The notes under the pieces are model-generated. The model saw only the letters and a program-made list of their open reading frames with translations. It did not search any database and had not been told where the DNA came from. Position numbers and translations under genes: made by a program. A stretch of 13,928 nt of DNA from Alphaproteobacteria bacterium (GTDB lineage: Bacteria; Pseudomonadota; Alphaproteobacteria; UBA9219), in assembly GCA_028693775.1 (NCBI GenBank), contig JAQUUS010000009.1:1-13928 (forward strand). The letters are read 5' to 3'. This document shows, piece after piece, positions 1 through 6,466 of the stretch (position 1 is its first letter; the number at the start of each line of letters is the position of its first letter).

Positions 1-356
1 TCCACGCCAACCGTCCGCGCGAAGCCCTGATGCGTCTCGAAAACCTCGTCGGCATGGCCAGCGCCAATCTCTCCCCGCGCGCCATCCGCCAGCAGATCGC
101 CTCGGCCATCGACATGATCATTCAGGTCAGCCGCATGCGCGACGGTTCGCGCCGCGTCACCTACATCACCGAGCTCACGGGCATGGAAGACGACACGATT
201 ACGCTTCAGGATCTCTATACATGCGAGGTCACGGGCGAAAACATGGACGGAAAACTCGCCGTGAACTTCAAGAACCACGGATTGCGCCCCCATTTCCTGC
301 CGAAGGCGGCTTATTTCAATCTCGACAAGCAGCTGATGGAGACGATGACATCATGA
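1..356 (+). CDS. cpaF: Tad/Cpa pilus secretion ATPase CpaF (TadA), C-terminal end only
   Basis: This is the last 117 residues of the hexameric ATPase that powers assembly of Flp/Tad pili from the cytoplasmic face of the inner membrane. The reading frame is open from base 3, so the gene starts upstream of the window. Visible family features are HANRPREAL at the very start (the His-box region after Walker B), AIRQQIASAID, RMRDGSRRVTYITE and ITLQDLY, all typical of the CpaF/TadA C-terminal domain. Walker A and B lie outside the window. The stop codon TGA (354-356) overlaps the ATG of tadB (353-355), so the two are translationally coupled. The family assignment is firm; the symbol follows Caulobacter naming, and tadA would be equally correct. 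Confidence 0.93.
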   Translation, partial: HANRPREALMRLENLVGMASANLSPRAIRQQIASAIDMIIQVSRMRDGSRRVTYITELTGMEDDTITLQDLYTCEVTGENMDGKLAVNFKNHGLRPHFLPKAAYFNLDKQLMETMTS

Positions 357-1333
357 CCTTGACGGCACAAAGCGTATACATGCTGGGCGGCGCTCTTTTT
401 GTCGTTTGCGCCTTGGTCATTCTCGCTTTGTCCGAAAACGACGCCGCACTGGACAAGCGCGTTGCGCGCGTCGGCGGAGACCTCAAACGCGACAAAAAAC
501 AGCTGGAATCCGTCCCGCAGAACAGCTTGCGCTCGACCAAGGACAGCACGATCCCTCTTCTGGACTTTATCGCCAAGGCCCTTCCCAATCCCAACAAGCT
601 TCGCAACAGGCTCGCCGCAACAGGCAAAAACATCACGCTGGGCGAATACCTCCTGATGAACGCGCTCTCGATCCTGATCGTCGATCTGGGGCTCAACCTT
701 GCCGAAATCAAGGACGTCGTGATTATCCCGGCCTCGGTTATGCTGGGCCTCGGAATCCCGCATGCCATCACCGGCTTTCTGGCCGCACGGCGCGTGAAAA
801 AATTCATTGCGAACTTCCCCGAAGCAATCGACACCATGTGCCGCGGAATTCGTTCCGGCCTTCCTGTTACGGAATCAATCCGCTCCATCGGTAACGAAAT
901 GCCCGACCCGGTCGGCATCGAATTCCGCCGCATCAGCGACGGCGTACGCATGGGCAAGCCTCTCGAAGACGCCATGTGGGAAGTCGCCCAGCGCGTCAAC
1001 GCCGCAGAGCTCCGCTTTCTGATTGTGGCCATGGCCATCCAGAAGGAAACCGGCGGCAACCTTGCCGAAACGCTCACGAACCTCGCGGAAATCATCCGCC
1101 GCCGCCGTCAGTTGCGGTTGAAGGTCAAGGCCATGTCTTCCGAAGCGAAGGCCAGCGCCATGATTATCGGCTCCCTTCCGTTCATCATGTTTGTTTTGCT
1201 CTCCGTTGTGAACCCCGACTACATTCAGGTTCTGTTCGACGAGCCGAAAGGCAAGGTCATGCTGGGAATCGGCCTCGGCTGGATGGCTTTGGGGTGGTCG
1301 ATCATGACCAAGATGACTCACTTTGAACTCTAG
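353..1333 (+). CDS. tadB: Tad pilus inner-membrane platform protein TadB (CpaG), type II secretion F family
   Basis: TadB and TadC form the inner-membrane platform that couples the CpaF ATPase to pilus subunit extrusion. The 326-residue protein has an N-terminal membrane helix (about 7-24), two more near 98-145, a cytoplasmic T2SSF domain (about 150-275) and two C-terminal membrane helices. The T2SSF domain carries NFPEAIDTMCRGIRSGLP from about residue 154, then KETGGNLAETL and a basic RRRRQLRLK stretch, all characteristic of TadB. I chose ATG 353 because it gives the usual family length and overlaps the cpaF stop; GGAG at 338-341 can serve as ribosome binding site. A longer frame from 221 is open only because it reads through cpaF in another frame. 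Family known; topology inferred from hydrophobicity. Confidence 0.95.
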   Translation: MTLTAQSVYMLGGALFVVCALVILALSENDAALDKRVARVGGDLKRDKKQLESVPQNSLRSTKDSTIPLLDFIAKALPNPNKLRNRLAATGKNITLGEYLLMNALSILIVDLGLNLAEIKDVVIIPASVMLGLGIPHAITGFLAARRVKKFIANFPEAIDTMCRGIRSGLPVTESIRSIGNEMPDPVGIEFRRISDGVRMGKPLEDAMWEVAQRVNAAELRFLIVAMAIQKETGGNLAETLTNLAEIIRRRRQLRLKVKAMSSEAKASAMIIGSLPFIMFVLLSVVNPDYIQVLFDEPKGKVMLGIGLGWMALGWSIMTKMTHFEL

Positions 1334-1342
1334 GGCCCGGCC

Positions 1343-2305
1343 ATGACGCTCGAACACGCGCTGCACGATCCCAACATCCTGGCCATGATAAGCGGGGCCG
1401 GAGCCTTCGCGGTCGTTGTACTGATCTGGGTTGCGCTTGTCGAAAGCGATCCTCTTGCCGAACGACTGAAAAGCGTGGCCGAACACAGAAGAAATCTCAG
1501 CGACAAAATCGAAAAAGAGGCCCCCGTCTCACGCCGCCAAAGTCTGCTCGGCACGGACACGCTCAAAACCCTCGTGCAAAAGCTCAAGCTTGAGCACGGA
1601 CGGCAGACCAGCAATTTGCGCATCAAGCTCGCACAGGCCGGCTTCCATTCCCGCGAAGCCATGATGATCTATCTTTTGCTCCGCCTTTTACTTCCCATCG
1701 GGCTGGGCTTCCTTGCGTTTTTCTTCATCTTCGTTCTTCAGACCTTCAATATCCCGTTCATCAAGCAGGTCTTGTACGTCATTCTCGCGGCGATCCTTGG
1801 GCTGTCCCTGCCCGAACTGTACGTCAAAAACCTGAGCCAGAAACGCAGCGCCATATTGAGAAAAGGGCTTCCCGATGCGCTCGATCTTCTCGTGATTTGC
1901 GCCGAAGCGGGCCTGAGCCTCGATTCGGCGCTTCACCGGGTCAGCCGGGAAATAGCCCCTTCGTGCCCGGAGATCGCCGAGGAAATCGGCCTGACCGCCG
2001 TGGAGCTCGGCTTTTTCCCCGAACGCAGCCAGGCTCTTTCGAATCTGGCCGATCGCGTCCCCCTTCAGGGCGTTTCGGGCCTCGTCAACACGCTTATCCA
2101 GACCGAAAGGTACGGAACGCCTCTCGCACAGGCTTTGCGCATTCTATCCAACGAAATGCGTAACGATCGCGTCATGGCCGCGGAAGCCAAGGCTGCCAAG
2201 CTCCCCGCGACGCTGACGGTTCCCATGATCCTGTTCATTCTGCCGCCGCTGTTTGTCGTTCTTCTCGGCCCAGCCATTTTGAGAGTTATTACGATGAGCC
2301 GCTGA
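1343..2305 (+). CDS. tadC: Tad pilus inner-membrane platform protein TadC (CpaH), type II secretion F family
   Basis: This is the second platform protein of the Tad machine, expected to pair with TadB in the inner membrane. The 320-residue product has an N-terminal membrane helix (about 16-33), a charged cytoplasmic stretch, two hydrophobic helices (about 110-160), a T2SSF domain starting near residue 170 and a C-terminal hydrophobic segment (about 290-315). The signature LPDALDLLVICAEAGLSLD begins at residue 176, followed by ELGFFPERSQAL and QTERYGTPLAQALR, all strongly TadC-like. It starts 9 bases after the tadB stop and is clearly in the same operon. The usual next gene in many loci, the TPR lipoprotein tadD, is not seen here; an OmpA-like protein follows instead after a 203-base gap. 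Confidence 0.95.
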   Translation: MTLEHALHDPNILAMISGAGAFAVVVLIWVALVESDPLAERLKSVAEHRRNLSDKIEKEAPVSRRQSLLGTDTLKTLVQKLKLEHGRQTSNLRIKLAQAGFHSREAMMIYLLLRLLLPIGLGFLAFFFIFVLQTFNIPFIKQVLYVILAAILGLSLPELYVKNLSQKRSAILRKGLPDALDLLVICAEAGLSLDSALHRVSREIAPSCPEIAEEIGLTAVELGFFPERSQALSNLADRVPLQGVSGLVNTLIQTERYGTPLAQALRILSNEMRNDRVMAAEAKAAKLPATLTVPMILFILPPLFVVLLGPAILRVITMSR

Positions 2306-2508
2306 CTTTTTGACATATCGGCAGGCTCCTTCGGAGGGCTGACGCAAAAAGTTTATTTTTCTCAAGGCGTTGTATCTTTCCTCCCCCGCCTCCTCCCCCC
2401 AAAAAGGCACTCACATGCCTTGCGGTGCCATGGCGAAAAGGCTTCCATTTGAAACAATCGCGGTTTAGAAATGTAACCTCCTGATTCCATATAGGTTGCG
2501 TCAGACCC
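2306..2508. other. Intergenic spacer after tadC with C-rich, G-poor tract
   Basis: No gene is supported here. The plus strand carries a C-rich, G-poor tract at about 2376-2400 (three C runs of 5, 2-3 and 6), which resembles the loading sites used by Rho. It is followed by a 6-bp hairpin, AAGGCA (2404-2409) with TGCCTT (2416-2421). No U-run follows that hairpin, so it is not a standard intrinsic terminator in the plus direction. Whether the tad transcript ends here is unknown. Confidence 0.4.
2449..2477 (+). promoter_or_regulatory. Possible sigma-70-type promoter for the OmpA-like gene
   Basis: TTGAAA (2449-2454) and TGTAAC (2472-2477) are separated by 17 bases and lie about 30 bases upstream of the ATG at 2509. 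Each box matches four of six consensus bases. This is a weak candidate found by eye; the gene could instead be read through from tadC. Confidence 0.28.
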
Positions 2509-4734
2509 ATGTCCTTTAGGCATCTCTCCAACACCAGCGGTTTATTGATCGTTCTGGGCTTCGTTCTAGGCGCAAGCATACAGACCCACCCGGCATTGGC
2601 TGCAACGCCTTCGGTCCAGATCTTTACCGATCAGGCCGTTCCGATGAGCGCACCGCCCGGACAAGAGGCCGACGAAGGGCCTCTTTCCGCCGGAAGCCTG
2701 ACAATGGAAGACATCCTGAAAGCGCACAAGAAACCCGAGCGCCGCCCCGCATCGCCCTTGCCTCCGGCAACCGGATTGATGATGTCGCAAGGCATGGACT
2801 CCGTTTTCCAGAAATACAACATTCCCGCAACGCAGCCCCCTGCCGCCAAGCCCGCTCAACCGGCGCCTGAAGCAAACGTTGCAGAAGCTCCCGCGCAGGA
2901 AACTCCCGCCAAGGCCGCAACGGCCGAACCCGCCGTCTCTTTCGAAGCCGGGCAAGCGCCCAAGAGCCTGGACGCGCCCGCCGGGGATAGCCAAGCCAAG
3001 CCGCAACCCGAACCCGTCGCAGCGAGCTGCGATCAAAACGCCCGCAGCTGGGAAAAGAGCTGCGCAGACGCCGGATATCCGGCTTCGTTTGTCGGCAAGA
3101 TTGTCGGCGAAACAAAAACAAGCTGCGAAGACGGTTCCCTGCATGACGCATGGATTTCGAATACCTGCGCCCCTCCATCGGAAGAGCCTGTTTCCGCGAT
3201 CAAGACTGCGGCGAACGACAGCGTAAAGAAAGCCGAAGAAAAAAACATCGTTCTCGATAAAGGCGACGGCTTCCTGCATCCTCCTGCGCAAGAACAACCC
3301 GCCGAAGTCCAGCAGGCGCAGGCCTCGAGCGAAACCAGCTCCGCGCCAAAGGCGTCGGGAAAAACATATGCCATTCCCGTCCTGTCCATCAAGAAAGCGG
3401 AAAGCGCTTCCGAGACGCTTGAGCCTCAGGCGATGGAAAGCGAAGCCGTTTCCGCCCCGGCCCCCGAACCTGCGCCGCTCCCGGTCGCCGTCGAAAAACC
3501 CGCGACAGGAAAACCCCTTTCGCCCGTCCCCTATTCCACAACCAATCCCGAAGAGCTTTGCGGCGAAGCAGCCGAGATCCTTGCCTATGAGGCGCCGGAA
3601 AAGAATCTTTGCCGCGTCGGCTCTCCGAGCGCCGTCGAGGGCAACGGCCCGTGGACATGGACCTGCACCAATAACGCAGGCCTCGTATCGAGCTGCCGTA
3701 CGCTCTCTCTGGGCGGCGAAGATATGCCCGCGCCCGAAACGGCAGAACGGCATTCCGCCCCGACCTCTATCGACGCCTCGCGCCTGATGCGCCAACAAGC
3801 GCCTCAGGCAGCGGCAACGATGCTTGCCATGCCCGTCTGCGGCGCAGCCTCCGGCCAGCCCGCCCGGACCGCCCCGAACGCAAATTTGTGCGAAACAGGC
3901 AAGGCGAGCGCTGTGCGCGGCTCCAACCCGTGGCGCTGGACCTGCCGCGCCGGGAAAAACAAAGTCTCGTGCGCAACGATCAAGCCGGTTGACGGCGTGT
4001 GCGGATCGGCAAACGGCAAAGCCGTTTCGTCACAGCCTGTATCGAACCTTTGCAAAAAGGGAACCGAAAGCTCTGTGACCGGAACGGGCCCGTGGACCTG
4101 GACCTGCACCGGATCGAATAACGGCAACGACGCCTCCTGCTCGGCCCCGATTGCCCCGAAGGTTGGGGAACTTCCTGCGCCAGAGGCCAAAACGGTCGCC
4201 ATCCCCATCCCCGAAAAGTCGTTCTCCAGGAAGCGCCCTACTCCGTCGGAAGTTCCCGAACCCGCTCAGGTTTCGGGAGACAAGGCTCCTGAAGCAGCTC
4301 CCAAGTTGCCGGAAAGCAGCTCGCCCGTCCCTCCGCCGGAGAAAAAGCCCCTGCATCCTGTTCCAACCCTGCAGGAAGAAACATCTTCGAAGAGCGGAAG
4401 CCACGCCTCCAAGCCGATCGCGCTGGACCCGACGCTTTCGGCCGTCCTGTTCTCCCATCTGTCTGAAAACATTGAAACAAGCTCAAAGACAACGCTGGAC
4501 AAGCTCGTTGTTATCCTTAAGAAAAATGACGGTGCGCGCATCTCTCTGACAGCTTATGCGGATGGTGCGGGCCTTTCGCCGCGTGAGGTCCATCGCCTGT
4601 CTTTGGCCCGCGCACTGGCCATCCGGAGTTACCTTTCGTCCAAGGGAATCTCGGAAAGCCGCATCGATATTCAGGCGGAAGGCGCCAGCGCCCCGACCGG
4701 TTATCCGGACCGGGTTGATGTAAAAACAAATTAA
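2509..4734 (+). CDS. Large exported protein with three GPWxWTC cysteine repeats and C-terminal OmpA-like domain
   Basis: A 741-residue envelope protein. It has a signal peptide (hydrophobic core about 11-23, cleavage probably after PALA near residue 31), then a long Pro/Ala/Glu-rich region suggesting an extended periplasmic linker. Residues 174-220 hold four cysteines (174, 185, 206, 220). Three homologous modules follow at 351-396, 444-488 and 498-544. Each starts CG, has LC, then GPWTWTC or NPWRWTC, and ends in SC, with cysteine spacing of 17, 18 and 9-11. After another Pro-rich linker, residues 639-741 form an OmpA/MotB-type domain. D685 in AYADGAG and R701 in LSLARA align with the Asp and Arg that bind diaminopimelate in OmpA, so peptidoglycan binding is likely. 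It follows tadC and may anchor or gate the pilus in the envelope, but this is inference from position only. No RBS is obvious at ATG 2509. Confidence 0.85.
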   Translation: MSFRHLSNTSGLLIVLGFVLGASIQTHPALAATPSVQIFTDQAVPMSAPPGQEADEGPLSAGSLTMEDILKAHKKPERRPASPLPPATGLMMSQGMDSVFQKYNIPATQPPAAKPAQPAPEANVAEAPAQETPAKAATAEPAVSFEAGQAPKSLDAPAGDSQAKPQPEPVAASCDQNARSWEKSCADAGYPASFVGKIVGETKTSCEDGSLHDAWISNTCAPPSEEPVSAIKTAANDSVKKAEEKNIVLDKGDGFLHPPAQEQPAEVQQAQASSETSSAPKASGKTYAIPVLSIKKAESASETLEPQAMESEAVSAPAPEPAPLPVAVEKPATGKPLSPVPYSTTNPEELCGEAAEILAYEAPEKNLCRVGSPSAVEGNGPWTWTCTNNAGLVSSCRTLSLGGEDMPAPETAERHSAPTSIDASRLMRQQAPQAAATMLAMPVCGAASGQPARTAPNANLCETGKASAVRGSNPWRWTCRAGKNKVSCATIKPVDGVCGSANGKAVSSQPVSNLCKKGTESSVTGTGPWTWTCTGSNNGNDASCSAPIAPKVGELPAPEAKTVAIPIPEKSFSRKRPTPSEVPEPAQVSGDKAPEAAPKLPESSSPVPPPEKKPLHPVPTLQEETSSKSGSHASKPIALDPTLSAVLFSHLSENIETSSKTTLDKLVVILKKNDGARISLTAYADGAGLSPREVHRLSLARALAIRSYLSSKGISESRIDIQAEGASAPTGYPDRVDVKTN
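3559..4140 (+). repeat. Three tandem 45-47-residue cysteine modules (coding repeat)
   Basis: These are in-frame coding repeats at 3559-3696, 3838-3972 and 4000-4140. The cysteines fall at 351/368/386/396, 444/461/479/488 and 498/515/533/544, so the first two spacings are identical in all copies. Copies one and three are more alike (GNGPWTWTC and GTGPWTWTC) than copy two (GSNPWRWTC). I recall similar CGxAxG...GPWTWTC repeats in secreted proteins of many Gram-negative bacteria, but I cannot name a family. Two disulfides per module are likely. Confidence 0.85.
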
Positions 4735-4750
4735 CGCTTTTTAACGCTTT
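4731..4750 (+). repeat. Perfect 10-bp tandem duplication overlapping the stop codon
   Basis: TTAACGCTTT occurs twice back to back (4731-4740 and 4741-4750). The first copy contains the TAA stop of the OmpA-like gene (4732-4734). The two TTAA cores are six bases apart, close to but not matching the seven-base spacing of CtrA sites. Confidence 0.8.
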
Positions 4751-5050
4751 GTCAAAAACGTAACGAAAAACCTCTTTTGAGACCCAAAATGCGTGCCCTA
4801 ACCGCCGCAGCCTAATGGATTTTTTCCAATAGGCTCTTGCATTTTTCTGTGTTCTTGTCTAGTTATGCCATCGAGTTTAGAGACTCTTGTTTTCATTTTC
4901 GTCTCTGTCGCGCCTTAAAATGGCCGCAATGATTATCATGTAAACAGGAGTCGCTGAAATAAAACCGGAGCGTGGCTTGCGGAATTTTGGCGCAAACTCG
5001 GTGCGGGTGTCGCGGTGATGCCGGCCAATGCTAAACTAAAGGATACAACT
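4735..5050 (+). other. 316-base gap: 3' end of the OmpA-like transcript and leader of the cold-shock gene
   Basis: No coding gene is supported. An imperfect hairpin lies at 4811-4833: CCTAATGGA, a loop of five T, then TCCAATAGG, with one A-A mismatch. It may end transcription of the upstream gene, though no clean U-run follows directly. TAAAAT at 4916-4921 resembles a -10 box, but I find no good -35 at the right distance. A perfect palindrome, ATGATTATCAT, sits at 4929-4939. cspA-type genes often have long regulatory leaders, so much of this may be 5' UTR. Confidence 0.45.
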
Positions 5051-5263
5051 ATGGCGACAGGTACAGTCAAGTGGTTCAACGGCACGAAGGGATATGGATT
5101 CATTCAACCGGATGCCGGCGGCGCAGACGTTTTTGTGCACATCAGCGCGGTTGAACGCGCCGGTTTGCGCGATCTCCGCGAAGGCCAAAAGCTCAGCTAT
5201 GAACTGGCAACCGAAAAGGGCAAGACTTCGGCAGCCAACCTCAAGCTGATCGACGCAGCCTAA
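5051..5263 (+). CDS. Cold-shock protein, CspA family
   Basis: A 70-residue single cold-shock domain (OB-fold), a cytoplasmic RNA/single-stranded DNA chaperone that melts mRNA structure. Both nucleic-acid-binding motifs are present: RNP1 in KGYGFI (residues 13-18) and RNP2 in VFVHIS (27-32), preceded by the usual TGTVKWFN start. I chose ATG 5051 because it gives the standard family N-terminus and has AAGGA at 5039-5043, seven bases upstream. An in-frame ATG at 5015 would add 12 residues with no family support. The gene ends just before a strong terminator hairpin, so it is likely monocistronic. The long upstream gap fits post-transcriptional control, as in other csp genes. Which paralogue this is, and whether it is cold-inducible, cannot be told. 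Confidence 0.95.
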   Translation: MATGTVKWFNGTKGYGFIQPDAGGADVFVHISAVERAGLRDLREGQKLSYELATEKGKTSAANLKLIDAA

Positions 5264-5284
5264 TCGATCACTGCGATAAACTAA

Positions 5285-5320
5285 AAAGGGGCGACCGAAC
5301 TTTCGGCCGCCCCTTTCGTT
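5285..5320. terminator. Bidirectional intrinsic terminator between cold-shock gene and convergent lipoprotein gene
   Basis: The left arm AAAGGGGCGACCGAA (5285-5299) pairs with the right arm TTCGGCCGCCCCTTT (5302-5316), with only one A-C mismatch. TTTCGTTT follows on the plus strand. On the minus strand the arm is followed by a T run, the complement of AAAAA at 5283-5287. It lies 21 bases after the cold-shock stop and 16 bases beyond the minus-strand gene's stop at 5337, so it can end both transcripts. Confidence 0.9.
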
Positions 5321-5336
5321 TGAAACGAATACGTCG

Positions 5337-5783
5337 TTATTGATCGCCCGCTTGGCTTTCAGGAGCCATCGGCCTTCCCATGCGGCGCATGGTCCCCGCG
5401 GGTCTCAGATTCATTTGATGCATCCGGTTCCTCTCGCGGATGCTTTCCATTCTGTCCTCGAGAGCCTTTTTGTCCGCAGCCAGCTTGTCCGCTCTCTGGC
5501 GAAGCTTTTTCCGTTGCGCTTTGCAACCCGTGACCTTCTCCCTCGGCGGATCGATGCACTTGTCCAGCAAGGCCTCGCTCGCCGTGTTGATCTCTTCCTG
5601 CGTCACGCGCAGACGCGCCAGCTCATCGTGAAATTCGACGCGTAACTCATCCGACATCATGCCCCGCCCCGCGCCCATGCGAGGAGGCATATTATTGCCC
5701 TGCGGATCCTGAGCGCAGGCAGACATGCTGAGCGATGCCAAAAACGCGAGCGCACATAATCCATAACATTTACCGATTGTCAT
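5337..5783 (-). CDS. Small predicted lipoprotein/periplasmic protein with charged helical region, unknown function
   Basis: A 148-residue protein I do not recognise. The N-terminus is a signal sequence (residues 1-22) ending in MSAC, a usable but not ideal lipobox with C23 as the lipidated residue; cleavage after ACA by signal peptidase I is an alternative. The mature part begins with a Met/Gly/Arg stretch (PPRMGAGRGMM). It continues as a highly charged, probably helical or coiled-coil region (about 45-120) containing two cysteines, in LDKCIDPP and VTGCKAQ, that could pair. It ends in another Met/Arg/Pro-rich tail. ATG 5783 has a good AGGAG eight bases upstream on the minus strand (complement at 5792-5796). 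The Met-rich ends faintly recall periplasmic stress or metal-handling proteins, but no family motif is visible. It is convergent with the cold-shock gene and downstream of bamE on the same strand. Confidence 0.75.
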   Translation of the reverse strand: MTIGKCYGLCALAFLASLSMSACAQDPQGNNMPPRMGAGRGMMSDELRVEFHDELARLRVTQEEINTASEALLDKCIDPPREKVTGCKAQRKKLRQRADKLAADKKALEDRMESIRERNRMHQMNLRPAGTMRRMGRPMAPESQAGDQ

Positions 5784-5902
5784 ATTTTGCTCTCCTCGTA
5801 GTTAAGGTAGGGAACAGAGATTTACAAAACGACACAAACCAGACGACCAATAAACTCTGGCGAAATTATGGTAAAACCAACGCCTGCCCTCATATCCTTG
5901 TA

Positions 5903-6358
5903 CTATCTTCCGCTGCGCGAATTATTTCCCATGCCGGGCCGCGTATGCTTGAGATCGCCAATCAGCTCTCTCAACAGCGTATTGTTCTGGCCGTACGAAG
6001 GCGTCTCGCGATCGACGGGCGAAATGTCCTCGGCCTGAGCAAGCTCAAGATTCTTGACTTCCGTCACAACCCCGTTGTCATCGAAATCGACTTCGACGAC
6101 CTGTTGTTTGAGCACTTCGGGATCAAGGAAGGAATATTGCTCGGTTTCCCGGCCGATATAATACCACACGTTCTCATCGAACGAGCTCACGGACGTCGGC
6201 GAACCAAGGGTCGTGGCCACGTCTTCGCGCGTGGTTTCTCCGGGCTTGATCTGGGCAAACATGTCTTCATCGAGCATACTGCCGCGATTGGCGACGATCG
6301 GCTGGCAAGCCGAAAGCGCTAAAAGAAGAGAAAAAAGGAGAACGGGGCTTTTTTTCAT
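5903..6358 (-). CDS. bamE: Outer-membrane assembly lipoprotein BamE (SmpA/OmlA family)
   Basis: BamE is the small lipoprotein of the BAM complex, which folds beta-barrel proteins into the outer membrane. The 151-residue product has a lipoprotein signal with lipobox LSAC (residues 15-18), so C18 is lipidated and sorted to the outer membrane. The SmpA/OmlA fold follows, with FAQIKPGETTREDVATTLGSP, then VWYYIGRETEQYSF and VVEVDFDDNGVV. This is the typical alphaproteobacterial form, and the tail beyond about residue 110 is low in conservation. It is divergent from yceD, an arrangement often seen in alphaproteobacteria. A good minus-strand promoter lies 36-64 bases upstream (see that entry). No strong Shine-Dalgarno precedes the ATG. 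An apparent 195-residue frame on the opposite strand is a shadow. Confidence 0.93.
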   Translation of the reverse strand: MKKSPVLLFSLLLALSACQPIVANRGSMLDEDMFAQIKPGETTREDVATTLGSPTSVSSFDENVWYYIGRETEQYSFLDPEVLKQQVVEVDFDDNGVVTEVKNLELAQAEDISPVDRETPSYGQNNTLLRELIGDLKHTRPGMGNNSRSGR

Positions 6359-6393
6359 GTGAAAAAGGACTCAAATTCTGTAACCTTGACGCC

Positions 6394-6422
6394 ATTAGAC
6401 CGAAAAGTTTGCCGCGGTTCAA
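6394..6422 (-). promoter_or_regulatory. Sigma-70-type promoter for bamE
   Basis: On the minus strand, TTGAAC (6422 down to 6417) and TCTAAT (6399 down to 6394) are separated by exactly 17 bases, matching four and five of six consensus positions. Transcription would start near 6387, about 30 bases before the bamE ATG at 6358. Confidence 0.55.
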
Positions 6423-6446
6423 GAACAATGCACAAAGGCTTATAAA
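6418..6446 (+). promoter_or_regulatory. Candidate promoter for yceD, sharing its -35 region with the bamE promoter
   Basis: TTCAAG (6418-6423) and TATAAA (6441-6446) have a 17-base spacer. The -10 matches five of six bases; the -35 is weak (three of six). Transcription would start near 6453, which leaves a very short leader for ATG 6467 and a 32-base leader for ATG 6485. Confidence 0.4.
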
Positions 6447-6466
6447 TCAAGGATCCGGCGAATGAG

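Noticed and set aside
221..352. N-terminal extension of tadB from 221
   Set aside because: It overlaps the cpaF coding region in another frame; ATG 353 gives the family length and the usual overlap.
2566..3798. A 410-residue minus-strand frame
   Set aside because: Antisense to the OmpA-like gene; Gly/Arg/Phe-rich composition reflects the complement of Ala/Pro/Glu codons.
5015..5050. Longer start for the cold-shock protein
   Set aside because: The conserved N-terminus and the AAGGA ribosome binding site both point to ATG 5051.
5735..6322. A 195-residue plus-strand frame
   Set aside because: Opposite bamE, which has a lipobox and the SmpA/OmlA motifs; the plus frame has no recognisable features.
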